From: Micromonospora peucetia
GTDB taxonomy: Bacteria; Actinomycetota; Actinomycetes; Mycobacteriales; Micromonosporaceae
Direction of reading: 5' to 3'
Length of the DNA stretch: 64,000 nt
Assembly: GCF_900091625.1 (NCBI RefSeq)
Contig: NZ_FMIC01000002.1
Coordinates: 4,402,001 to 4,466,000, forward strand
Positions 42,709 through 50,645 of this stretch are shown here, piece by piece (within the stretch, counting starts at the first letter, position 1; every line of letters begins with the position of its first letter). Position numbers and translations under genes: made by a program. The notes beneath the pieces are model-generated. The model was not told the DNA's origin and did no database searches. It saw only the letters and a list, made by a program, of their open reading frames with translations.

Positions 42709-43929
42709 TTAACGATCCCTACGGATGTATCCGGGGGATTTTCCTCCGGGGTCAGGCCCTGGATTCCCAGCTCGGACCGCACCTGATCCATCGTCGCGGA
42801 AGAAGGCGATCAGATGTCTTACGTCGTCGGCACTGGCACGGTCGCGTTCGGCCGTGGCGAGGATCGTCCTCGCGGCGTTTCGGTCGCGGCATGCGGTATA
42901 GCCGCATGCCGCGCACTCGAAGGTACGGATACCCAGTCCGAGGCGAAGATTGGCTCTCTCGCCGCACTCGGAGCAGGTCATCGTGGTGTAGGCGGGTGGT
43001 ACCAGCACCACCTTGCGGCCCGCCCGCGTACCACGCTCGATCAGTTCTTTCTTGCATGCGCCGATTGCCGCGTCGGCCGCTTTGCGGGCCATCGTGGTGC
43101 GGGCGAGGAATTTCGGTTTGAAGTCCTCAACCGCGATCAGCGCGTGGTGGTCAGTGACGTTCTTGGCCCAGACGCGGGCGTCGTGGGTGTTCTGTCGGGC
43201 GGCCTTCTTCGCGACCCGGGCGGCCTGCCGCTTCGCGGTCTGGTAGCCCTTCGACGGGGCGTGTCCCTTGGGGCGACGGCGGCGGGCCATCTTGCGCTGA
43301 GCCTTGGCCATCTCGGCGGCGCGCCGGCGGCGATGGCCGAGGTTCGGCAGGTCGAACGCCGGGTCGGTCGTGGCGGCGGTGGTCTTGACGCCCCAGTCGA
43401 CGCCGATACCCGGCGAGTCCGACTCGGGTGCGGTGGTGATCTCACGGCGGACCACGAACGAGGCGTACCAGTGGCCGAGGGTGTCTTGGTAGACGCGCAC
43501 GCTGGTCGGCTCGGACGGCAGTTCCCGCGACCAGACGACCGCAACGGTCACCTTGCCCGGCAGGCACAGCCGGCCGTCTTTGATCCGGAAGCCGCGGGTG
43601 GTGTACTCCAGGGTCGGCAGCGAGTCCTTGAGCCGCTTGACCTTCGGTCGGCCCCGGCCCTTGACCTTGAACGAGTGGTCCAGGGCGGCACCATAGGTGC
43701 GCAGTGTCTGCTGCTGTGCGACCTGCGATCCCTCGCGCAGCCAGGCATTACGGCTGCGCGCCTCGGTCAGCAGCTTCGACAGCTTCCCGAACGTCGGCTT
43801 GCGGCCGGTCTTCTGCTGGTGCACAGCTTCGTTCCACAACCACCGGCACCGGCCCCACTCGTCGAGCAGTGCGGCCCGCGCGATGCGGCCGGGCCGCAGG
43901 CGATAGGTGTAACGCACTGTCTCGTCCAC
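42709..43929 (-). CDS. tnpB: TnpB RNA-guided nuclease (IS605 OrfB)
   Basis: A 406-residue TnpB. RuvC residues are visible as Asp in IGVDWGVKT, Glu in IAVEDFKPK and Asp in CRDRNAAR. The zinc ribbon CSECG then CAACG sits between the last two. It therefore looks intact. GTG at 43929 (VDETVRYTYRL) was chosen because it mirrors the tnpA start within a palindrome; an ATG at 43950 lies in the promoter. TnpB uses an RNA from the 3' end of its gene and the element's right end to cut DNA at the donor site. Confidence 0.92.
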   Translation of the reverse strand: MDETVRYTYRLRPGRIARAALLDEWGRCRWLWNEAVHQQKTGRKPTFGKLSKLLTEARSRNAWLREGSQVAQQQTLRTYGAALDHSFKVKGRGRPKVKRLKDSLPTLEYTTRGFRIKDGRLCLPGKVTVAVVWSRELPSEPTSVRVYQDTLGHWYASFVVRREITTAPESDSPGIGVDWGVKTTAATTDPAFDLPNLGHRRRRAAEMAKAQRKMARRRRPKGHAPSKGYQTAKRQAARVAKKAARQNTHDARVWAKNVTDHHALIAVEDFKPKFLARTTMARKAADAAIGACKKELIERGTRAGRKVVLVPPAYTTMTCSECGERANLRLGLGIRTFECAACGYTACRDRNAARTILATAERDRASADDVRHLIAFFRDDGSGAVRAGNPGPDPGGKSPGYIRRDR

Positions 43930-43976
43930 GCCAAACACTATATACCACAAAGCTATATAGTCTCGGCGTGGACGAG
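43921..43976. promoter_or_regulatory. 56-bp palindromic twin promoter of tnpB and tnpA
   Basis: CTCGTCCACGCC (43921-43932) is the exact complement of 43965-43976, and ACTATATA (43937-43944) of TATATAGT (43954-43961). Each half contains a TATA -10 box about nine bases from a GTG start, so both genes begin with identical codons (GTG GAC GAG) and are probably leaderless. Confidence 0.8.
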
Positions 43977-44363
43977 GTCAGGTCGAACAACAACGTCGTG
44001 TACCGCTGCCACTACCACGTCGTCTGGTGCCCGAAGTACCGGCGCAAGGTCATCGACGGCAAGGTGGACGAGCGGCTCAAAGAGATCATCCGCGAGGTTT
44101 GCGCCGAGCGGAACGCACCGATCGAGGCGATCGAGACGATGCCCGACCACGTGCAACTGCTCGTGGTCGTGGACCCGCAGTACGGCATCCACCGCCTGGT
44201 CAAGCAGATCAAGGGTCGATCCTCCCGTCTGCTGCGCCAGGAGTTCCCGCACCTCAAGTCCCGGATGCCGACCCTGTGGACCAACTCGTACTTCGTCGCC
44301 ACGACCGGCGGCGCCACTTTGGAGGTGGTCAAGAGGTATGTCGAGAACCAGCGCAACGTGTGA
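43968..44363 (+). CDS. tnpA: TnpA Y1 transposase (IS200/IS605), HUQ variant
   Basis: A 131-residue Y1 HUH-type transposase: YHVVWCPKYRRKV, ETMPDHVQLLVVVDP, RLLRQEFPHLKSRMPTLWTNSYFVATTGG, and the nucleophile Tyr in VKRYVENQ. The metal motif normally reads HVH; here it is HVQ (CAC GTG CAA), a one-base change. HUQ occurs in some Rep proteins, so activity is not excluded. GTG at 43968 mirrors the tnpB start. TnpA cuts and joins single-stranded element ends. Confidence 0.9.
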   Translation: MDEVRSNNNVVYRCHYHVVWCPKYRRKVIDGKVDERLKEIIREVCAERNAPIEAIETMPDHVQLLVVVDPQYGIHRLVKQIKGRSSRLLRQEFPHLKSRMPTLWTNSYFVATTGGATLEVVKRYVENQRNV

Positions 44364-44471
44364 CCAGACGCCCATCCGCCCTGGCGGCGAATGGGCTATC
44401 CCTGACCTGCTCCGCAGGAGTTCCGTTTCCTCCCCATGGCTAAAGCCGGGGGTTTCCACGGAAGACATTCG

Positions 44472-45275
44472 ATGATCCCGAGCACCCCCGAGACCGCCAC
44501 CCGCGCCTTCTTCTCCTTCCCGCAGGTGACCGACCCCGCCCGCCATCGCGCCTACAACGCGTGGCACCAGCTCGATCACCGCCCCGAGAACCTCGCCCTG
44601 CCCGGCGTCGTCCACGGCGACCGCTGGGTGCGCACCCCCGCGTGCGAGCGGCTCGGCAGCTACCCGGACCTCGCCCTCGCCGGCAGCCAGTACATGGCGA
44701 TGTACTGGTTCGCCGAGCCGACCGCGGACTCGATCCTCGCGTGGAAGGACCTCGGCGACCGGGCGATCCACCAGGGCCGGCGTCCGGAGCTGGCCTGGAC
44801 CGAACGGCCGATGACCCGGATGTTCCGCCCCGTCCAGGGCTACGTGGCCCCCCGGGCCCTCGTCACCCTCGCCGCGCTGCCGTTCCGGCCCAACCGCGGC
44901 GTACACGTGGAGGTGAGCCGGGTCGAGACCTCCCTGCACCCCGACGTGGCCGACCTGTCCCAGTTCGAGCACGAGACCCAGGTGCCCGACCTGCTCGCGC
45001 GCGACGGCGTTGCGGGCGTGTGGACCTTCCGCAGCGCCCCGAGCCGCAGCAACCCCGACGGACCGGTCGTGCGGATCCGTCTCACCTACCTCGAGGCCGA
45101 TCCGGTCGAGTTCACGCGGGCCCTGGCCGTGGACCCGCTGCCGGCCCCGCCCGCAGCGCTCGCCAGCACGGCCACCCCGCTGCTCACCGGGCCCCTGGCC
45201 ACCATCACTCCCTGGGAGTGGGACTGGTTCGACGAGCCCGTCGCCGCGGCGACGGAGAGCGTGGCGGGGGCATGA
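44472..45275 (+). CDS. conserved hypothetical, dimeric alpha/beta-barrel-like
   Basis: A 267-residue protein. RAFFSFPQVTDPARHRAYNAWHQLDHRPENLALPGVVHGDRW resembles the start of EthD/ABM-type dimeric alpha/beta-barrel proteins. A second similar region follows (LVTLAALPFRPNRGVHVEVSRVE), suggesting two tandem ferredoxin-like halves. Function unknown. ATG at 44472 has GGAAG upstream. It overlaps an SDR gene downstream and was probably controlled by the KstR2 box at 42624 before the IS insertion. Confidence 0.7.
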   Translation: MIPSTPETATRAFFSFPQVTDPARHRAYNAWHQLDHRPENLALPGVVHGDRWVRTPACERLGSYPDLALAGSQYMAMYWFAEPTADSILAWKDLGDRAIHQGRRPELAWTERPMTRMFRPVQGYVAPRALVTLAALPFRPNRGVHVEVSRVETSLHPDVADLSQFEHETQVPDLLARDGVAGVWTFRSAPSRSNPDGPVVRIRLTYLEADPVEFTRALAVDPLPAPPAALASTATPLLTGPLATITPWEWDWFDEPVAAATESVAGA

Positions 45276-46087
45276 GCGAGGACACCGGCGTGACCGGCCT
45301 GCTCGGGCGCTACGGGCCCTGGGCCCTGGTCGTCGGCGGTTCCGAGGGGGTCGGCGCCGCGTTCGCCGAGCAGCTGGCCCGGGCCGGCCTCGGCGTCGTA
45401 CTCGTCGCCCGCAAGCCCGAGGCCCTCGGGGAGGTGGCCGACCGGGTCCTGGCCCACGGGGCCCCGTGCCGCGTGCTCGCACTGGACCTGCTCGACGCGG
45501 ACGCGACCGCCCGGATCGTCGAGGCCGTCGCCGACCTCGACCTCGGCCTGCTCGTCCTCAACGCTGGCGCGAACACCTACCGCAGCCGCTTCGTCGAGGC
45601 GGACCTCGCCCGGGTCCAGGCCGTCATCGATCTCAACGTCACCCGCCCGCTCGAGCTCTGCCGGGAGCTCGGTGCCCGGCTCGCCGCACGTGGGCGCGGC
45701 GGTATTCTCGTCGTCGGCTCCTCGGCCGGCTACCTCGGCCACGCCGACATCAGCATCTACGCCGCGGCCAAGGCCTTCGCCCGGATCTTCACCGAGGGCC
45801 TGTGGCTCGAGCTGGGGCAGGTCGGCGTCGACGTGCTGCACCTCGTGCTCGGGCTCACGGCCACCCCCGCCATGGAGCGAGCCGGCCTCGACCTGACCGG
45901 AGCGGCCGACCCGGCCGACGTCGCCGCACAGGGGCTGGCAGCCCTGGGTACCGGCCCGGTACACGTCGTGCGCCAGCAGGCCGAGGTCGCCGCGCGGCGC
46001 TCTGGCCTGGACCGGGCCGCCCTTGTCGCCGGTAACTACGGCGGGATGCACGCGATGCTGGGCGGACCGAGCCCCGGCCCGAGCTGA
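45272..46087 (+). CDS. short-chain dehydrogenase/reductase
   Basis: A 271-residue SDR: VVGGSEGVGAAFAEQLARAG, NAGANTY, VVGSSAGYLG with Ser, and IYAAAKAF with Tyr and Lys. VARKPEA after beta-2 favours NADP(H). VLHLVLGLTATPAM replaces the usual PG motif, as in DltE/HSD17B12-like SDRs that act on acyl or sterol ketones. ATG at 45272 overlaps the previous stop (ATGA). A perfect hairpin follows. Confidence 0.85.
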   Translation: MSEDTGVTGLLGRYGPWALVVGGSEGVGAAFAEQLARAGLGVVLVARKPEALGEVADRVLAHGAPCRVLALDLLDADATARIVEAVADLDLGLLVLNAGANTYRSRFVEADLARVQAVIDLNVTRPLELCRELGARLAARGRGGILVVGSSAGYLGHADISIYAAAKAFARIFTEGLWLELGQVGVDVLHLVLGLTATPAMERAGLDLTGAADPADVAAQGLAALGTGPVHVVRQQAEVAARRSGLDRAALVAGNYGGMHAMLGGPSPGPS

Positions 46088-46121
46088 CGGCGGCCCCCGA
46101 GCTCGACGACCCGCGCTGACG

Positions 46122-46147
46122 GCTGCCCGTGGGGCCCCACGGGCAGC
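46122..46147. terminator. bidirectional hairpin terminator
   Basis: GCTGCCCGTGGGG at 46122-46134 is followed directly by its exact complement, 46135-46147. It lies between convergent genes ending at 46087 and 46150. Confidence 0.75.
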
Positions 46148-46149
46148 GC

Positions 46150-47544
46150 TCACTGCGTGATGGTCCACCCGCCGTCGACGACGAGCAGCGCCCCGTTGAC
46201 GTACGAGGCCAGCGGCGAGAGCAGGAAGAGGATCGGCCAGGCGATCTCGTCCGGCGTGGCCATCCGGTGGCTCGGCACCCGGGCCAGCACGGACTGCCCT
46301 GTCGGGGACCCGGCGAAGCCGCGCAGCCTGGCGGTGTTCACCATGCCGGGGGCGACCGCGTTGGCCCGCACCACGTCGGCCCGGTGCGCGGCCAGGTGTC
46401 GGGTGTAGCCGACGATCGCGGCCTTCGCTGCGCTGTACCAGTCCGAGGCGGTGCCCACGACGGTGCCGGCGACCGAGGCGGTGTTCACGAGGGTCGCCCC
46501 GGGCGGGGCGTGCTCGAGCCAGGCCCGGGTCACCGAGCGCACGCTGCCGACACACAGCTGCACGGCGCGGTCGAAGTCGAGCTCGGTCGCCGAGGACGGG
46601 CCGGCGTTGTTGACGAGGTGGCGCACCGGTCCGTACGCCGCGCGGGTCCCGTCGAGGGCCGCGCGCACGGCCGCCTCGTCCGAGACATCGACCACGTGAG
46701 GGTCGACCACCCCGCCTGCCGCGCGGATGGCGACGCTCACCGCCGTGAGGGCAGCGGCGTCGAGATCCCATGCCGACACGACGAGTCCCTGGGCGGCCGC
46801 AGCCGCCGCGGTCGCCGCTCCGATTCCGCTGCCGGCCCCGGTCACGACGACGACGTCGCCCGTGCGGAGGCCGAGTCGTGGCGCGGGGGCGTCGCCCCCC
46901 GGCATCCGGTCGCCCGCCTCGTGTGTAGAGGGCTGTGGGTCACTCAGAAGGGCGCTCAGGACCGCTGCCCGGGGCCGGTGAGCCGGATCCGGGCCCGGGC
47001 CGTCGGGCGGCCACGGGCGGCTGACCGGGTCGGACCCGTCGCGGGCTCCCCGCAGCGAGACCTCGGGGATCGGCCACTGTCCGGCGAGGTCGTCGACCCG
47101 CTGCCACTCCGAGACGGTGAGACGTTCCTGCACCCGCCACTCATCCGCGCGCCGGGTGACGAGGTCGACGTAGCGAAACCCGCTGACGATGTTGCCGTGC
47201 GGCGGCTCGGACGTGCTGCGCTGGAACGCGATGCCGTACGTCTCGGCTCGGGCCCGGTCCGGGTCGGCCGGGTCGAGCTCGACCAGGACGTTCGTCAGGT
47301 AGTGCATCGTCATGGTGCGCCGCGCCACGAGCGCGAAGACCACGTCCAGCGTCGTGTCCCGGTCGGCCACGGTCCCGCCGAGGGTGATCTGGGCGTCCGG
47401 GTGGAAGGCGCTCGCGGCGAGGTCCCGGTCCATCCGGTCGACCCCGCGCGCGTAGCGCAGCAGGGCCTGCTCGATGGCCCGCTCGGCGAGCAGCACGTCC
47501 AGTCCGACCGAGCTGGACGGGAAGGACTGGGGCTGGTCAGACAC
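46150..47544 (-). CDS. SnoaL-like domain fused to a short-chain dehydrogenase
   Basis: A 464-residue fusion. Residues about 15-150 are a SnoaL_4-type NTF2 fold (AIEQALLRYARGVDRMDRDLAASAFHPDAQI, HYLTNVLVELD, WRVQERLTVSEWQRV). A Pro-rich linker spans about 165-215. Residues about 215-464 are an SDR with VTGAGSGIGAAT, NNAG, NTASVAG and YSAAK intact. GTG at 47544 overlaps the upstream SDR stop. An internal ATG (MPGGDAPAPRLG) could produce the SDR alone. The fusion implies that the two activities act on the same substrate, for example dehydration and alcohol oxidation. Confidence 0.85.
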   Translation of the reverse strand: MSDQPQSFPSSSVGLDVLLAERAIEQALLRYARGVDRMDRDLAASAFHPDAQITLGGTVADRDTTLDVVFALVARRTMTMHYLTNVLVELDPADPDRARAETYGIAFQRSTSEPPHGNIVSGFRYVDLVTRRADEWRVQERLTVSEWQRVDDLAGQWPIPEVSLRGARDGSDPVSRPWPPDGPGPDPAHRPRAAVLSALLSDPQPSTHEAGDRMPGGDAPAPRLGLRTGDVVVVTGAGSGIGAATAAAAAAQGLVVSAWDLDAAALTAVSVAIRAAGGVVDPHVVDVSDEAAVRAALDGTRAAYGPVRHLVNNAGPSSATELDFDRAVQLCVGSVRSVTRAWLEHAPPGATLVNTASVAGTVVGTASDWYSAAKAAIVGYTRHLAAHRADVVRANAVAPGMVNTARLRGFAGSPTGQSVLARVPSHRMATPDEIAWPILFLLSPLASYVNGALLVVDGGWTITQ

Positions 47545-48358
47545 CGAAGCCTCCGTCGACGTCGAGCTTCTGCCCGGTGACGAAGTTGGCCCGGTCGCTG
47601 GCCAGGAAGCAGGCGGCTTCGGCGATGTCGAGGGCGGCACCGAAACGCCGCAGCGGGGTCGAGGACCGGGCGACGGCCAGGGCGCGTTCGTCGAGGTCTC
47701 CCGAGGAGATGAGCCGCTCGGCCATCCCGTCGGTGAGCATGCCCGGCCCGACGCAGTTGAACCGGATGCCGAAGCGGCCCTCCTCGTTGGCGAAGGCCCG
47801 CACGAGCGCCTCGACCGCCGCCTTCGGCGCGGCGGAGAGGCCGTCCCGGGCGGGGTAGCGCACCGTCGCCGCGGTCGTGATCGCCACGACGTTGCCGCGG
47901 CTCTCCCGCAGGGCCGGCAGGCAGGCTGAGACCAGCGTGAAGAAGGCGGTCGTGTCGTTGGCCACCTGCGTGGCGAACTGCCCGGGGCTCACCGTCGACA
48001 GGTGCCGCATGGGCACGTGCGGCCCGGCCGCGTGCACGATCGTGTGCAGGGGACCGTGGCTTGCGGTGAGTTCGGTCACGAGCGCGGCGGTGGCCTCGGC
48101 GTCGGTGAGGTCGAGGTGGTGCGCCGAGTGCGTGCCGGACGCGACGGGCGGCAGTACGTCGAGCACCTGTCGGGCCGCTTCGGCGTTGCTGCGGTAGGTG
48201 ATCACCACCGCCGACCCCCGGCGGGCCAGCTCGAGGGCGACGACCCGGCCGATGCCGCCGCTGCCGCCGGTGACGAGCGCGACACCGGTGCGGTGGGCGA
48301 AGTCGGCGGGCACAGGCAGCGCCGACGTGGGTGTGGTCGGAGGGGACTGGTCGGTCAC
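47537..48358 (-). CDS. SDR-family protein lacking the catalytic Tyr
   Basis: A 273-residue SDR with VTGGSGGIGRVVALELARRG, HAAGPHV, AITTAATVRYPARDG and VGPGMLTDG. Where YxxxK should be, the sequence reads LSAAPKAAVEA, so the Lys is kept but the Tyr position is Ser. The nearest Tyr is eleven residues before the Lys, too far for either the classical or the FabI-type motif. It may be a non-catalytic partner or use a different mechanism. GTG at 48358 has AGGAG upstream. It is the second gene of an operon from 49656. Confidence 0.82.
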   Translation of the reverse strand: MTDQSPPTTPTSALPVPADFAHRTGVALVTGGSGGIGRVVALELARRGSAVVITYRSNAEAARQVLDVLPPVASGTHSAHHLDLTDAEATAALVTELTASHGPLHTIVHAAGPHVPMRHLSTVSPGQFATQVANDTTAFFTLVSACLPALRESRGNVVAITTAATVRYPARDGLSAAPKAAVEALVRAFANEEGRFGIRFNCVGPGMLTDGMAERLISSGDLDERALAVARSSTPLRRFGAALDIAEAACFLASDRANFVTGQKLDVDGGFGV

Positions 48359-48435
48359 GACGAACTCCTGGAAGGGGGCGGTGGACAACGGGAGCGGCCG
48401 GTGGGGGCAGGAGGAGTCAGGAGGGGCCGGGGCGG

Positions 48436-49656
48436 TCACGTCGCGGGCAGGGGATCGCTGCCCCGGCGACGCAACCGCACGAGCACGGTGATCGCCGTCG
48501 CCAGGCACGCGGCGGCGAACAGCAGGAAGGCGGTCGCGGAACCGAACCACGTGCTCAGCCCGCCGAGCAGGAGGGCACCGAATGGCATACCGCCCCACCC
48601 GAGGAAGTAGAGGCTCATCGCCCGGCCGCGCTGCGCGTCGTCGACGACCCGCTGAACCACCGTCTGCAGGATCACCATGGCGCCGATGCTGAACGAGCCG
48701 CACAGCAGCGCCGCCCCCGCGAGCACGGGCACTGTCGTCGCCGCCCCGAGCAGTGCGGTGCTCACGGCGAGCAGGCCGAGGGTTACCGCGGCATGCCACA
48801 CGGTGGCGACGCGCGCGGAGAGCCGGGCCACGACGAGGACCCCGAGTAACGAGCCCAGCCCGGTCAGGGCCACGAGAATGGGGAAGACCGTGTCCGGATG
48901 GTCCGAGGCCGAGGCTGCCCGGACGGCGAGCTGGCTGGTGAAGGCGCATCCGAAGAACGCGTTGACCCCGACGATGGCCAGGCACAGCGCGGCCGGGGGC
49001 CGCTCCCGGGCGTGCCGGATACCGGCGCGGACCTGCGCGGCCAGGCCCTCGCGCACCATCGGGGTGACCGGCGGGACGCGACGGGTGCGCACCGCGACCG
49101 CGGCTGCGGCCGCGGCGAGGCTGAGCGTCGCGTACATCACGAACGTGCCCAGCGGTCCCCAGGCCACGAGGACCAGCCCGGCGGCCGCGGGGCCGATCGA
49201 GCGGGCGAGGTTGAGCCCGGCGGCCTGGATCGGGACGGCGTTGCCGAGCGCCTCGGCCGGGACGGTGTTGGCCACAAGGGCCTGGGTCACCGGGGACAGG
49301 AAGCTGATCCCGGTGCCGGCGAGGAAGGCGAGCGCGAGCAGCACGGGCAGGTTGACGACTCTGGCCGCGACCGTCGCCGCGCAGACCCCGGCCAGGGCGC
49401 TGGTCGCCAGGAGCACGCCGATCTGCAGCCGCCGCCGGTCGAAGGCGTCGGCCAGCACCCCGGCAGGGATCGAGAAGAGCGTGAACGGCACGAGCAGGAA
49501 GAAGAAGAGTAGGCCCATCGTCGCCGGGGTGCCGTCGACCTCGGTGAGCACCGACTGGAAGGCGATGTTGCAGCCCCAGTAGCCGGCCTGGGACAGCACC
49601 AGGGTCAGGAGCACGAAGCGGAAGTCTCGAAATCGCAGGGACGAGAACATTGTCAC
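48436..49656 (-). CDS. MFS transporter
   Basis: A 406-residue protein with about twelve helices: FRFVLLTLVLSQAGYWGCNIAF, PAGVLADAFDRRRLQIG (the loop 2-3 motif), and a mirrored second half. It belongs to the MFS_3-like group of exporters. GTG at 49656 or ATG at 49650 may be the start. It is first in the operon with two SDR genes and is 36 bases from an exact KstR2 box, so it probably exports an overflow intermediate or assists uptake. Confidence 0.87.
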   Translation of the reverse strand: MTMFSSLRFRDFRFVLLTLVLSQAGYWGCNIAFQSVLTEVDGTPATMGLLFFFLLVPFTLFSIPAGVLADAFDRRRLQIGVLLATSALAGVCAATVAARVVNLPVLLALAFLAGTGISFLSPVTQALVANTVPAEALGNAVPIQAAGLNLARSIGPAAAGLVLVAWGPLGTFVMYATLSLAAAAAAVAVRTRRVPPVTPMVREGLAAQVRAGIRHARERPPAALCLAIVGVNAFFGCAFTSQLAVRAASASDHPDTVFPILVALTGLGSLLGVLVVARLSARVATVWHAAVTLGLLAVSTALLGAATTVPVLAGAALLCGSFSIGAMVILQTVVQRVVDDAQRGRAMSLYFLGWGGMPFGALLLGGLSTWFGSATAFLLFAAACLATAITVLVRLRRRGSDPLPAT

Positions 49657-49691
49657 GTAGTTCGCCGTCCTTCTATCGTTTTCGGCACCCT

Positions 49692-49705
49692 ACCAAGCGC
49701 TTGCT
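49692..49705. promoter_or_regulatory. KstR2-type operator (exact consensus)
   Basis: ACCAAGCGCTTGCT lies in the 106-base gap between divergent starts at 49656 (minus) and 49763 (plus), so one site can control both operons. Confidence 0.88.
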
Positions 49706-49762
49706 TGCATCGCCAGCGTCGGATGTGGTTTTCTGGCCGTACCACGAGTGAAAGGGCGTGTC

Positions 49763-50644
49763 GTGAGCTTCTGCGTAGGACGAACGGTGATCGTGACCGG
49801 TGCTGGACAGGGGCTGGGCCGGGTGCACGCCCTCGAGTACGCCCGGCAGGGCGCCGACGTCGTCGTCAACGACATCGAGAGCAGCCGGGAGGCGGCACAG
49901 GCCGTCGTCGACGAGATCCGCGCTGCGGGTGGTCGCGCGGTCGTCAGCACCGGCGACGTCAGCGACTGGGCATACGGTGAGCGCCTCGTGCGCGAGACCG
50001 TCGAGACCTTCGGCGGGCTGCACACCCTCGTCAACAACGCCGGCGTCAACCGTGACCGGATGCTGGTCAACATGAGCGAGCAGGAGTGGGACCTCGTCCT
50101 GCGGGTCGACCTCAAGGGCCACTTCGTCCCGATGCGCCACGCCGCCGCCTACTGGCGGGACGAGGCCAAGGCCGGCCGCCAGGTCGCCGCGCGCGTCGTC
50201 AACACGTCCTCCGGCGCCGGGCTCATGGGCAGCGTCGGGCAGGGCAACTACGGCGCCGCCAAGGCCGGGATCGCCGCCCTGACCCAGATCGCGGCCGTCG
50301 AGTGGGCCCGCTACGGCATCGTCGTCAACGCGATCGCCCCCTCGGCCCGTACCCCGATGACCGAGGCCGTCTTCGCCGAGGCGATGGCCGCCCCCGAGGC
50401 GGGCTTCGACGCGATGGACCCGGCCAACGTCTCCCCCCTCGTGGTCTGGCTCGGATCCGACGCCGCGCAGGCCGTCACCGGAGCTGTCTTCGAGGTCGCT
50501 GGCGGTGAGGTCTCGCTCGCCGACGGCTGGCGCCACGGGCTGGCCGCCACCAAGGGCGAGCGGTGGGAGCTGGAAGAACTCACCGAGGCGATCGCCGACC
50601 TCATCGCCCGCTCCGAGCCGCCAACCCCTGTCTACGGTGCCTGA
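49763..50644 (+). CDS. short-chain dehydrogenase (HSD17B4-like type)
   Basis: A 293-residue SDR: VIVTGAGQGLGRVHALEYARQGADVVVNDI, NNAGVNRDRML, NTSSGAG, and YGAAK with all catalytic residues. The N-terminal wording is that of the (3R)-hydroxyacyl-CoA dehydrogenase part of peroxisomal multifunctional enzyme, and the long C-terminal helix (LEELTEAIADLIA) agrees. It probably oxidises a hydroxyacyl-CoA. GTG at 49763 has AAAGGG upstream; GTG at 49748 is an alternative. An acyl-CoA dehydrogenase gene follows after one base. Confidence 0.85.
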   Translation: MSFCVGRTVIVTGAGQGLGRVHALEYARQGADVVVNDIESSREAAQAVVDEIRAAGGRAVVSTGDVSDWAYGERLVRETVETFGGLHTLVNNAGVNRDRMLVNMSEQEWDLVLRVDLKGHFVPMRHAAAYWRDEAKAGRQVAARVVNTSSGAGLMGSVGQGNYGAAKAGIAALTQIAAVEWARYGIVVNAIAPSARTPMTEAVFAEAMAAPEAGFDAMDPANVSPLVVWLGSDAAQAVTGAVFEVAGGEVSLADGWRHGLAATKGERWELEELTEAIADLIARSEPPTPVYGA

Positions 50645-50645
50645 C

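Larger units (their letters stand above)
42700..44455. mobile_element. IS200/IS605-family element (approximate ends)
   Basis: Divergent tnpB (minus) and tnpA (plus) with subterminal hairpins. On the tnpA side: CGCCC and CCGCC arms at about 44370-44396, CCTGCtccGCAGG near 44405, and GGCTAAAGCC followed by GGGGGTTTC near 44437-44452. On the tnpB side: CGGATgtATCCG at 42722-42733 and TTAAC at about 42709. Such elements have no terminal inverted repeats, so the exact ends are estimates. Confidence 0.8.
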
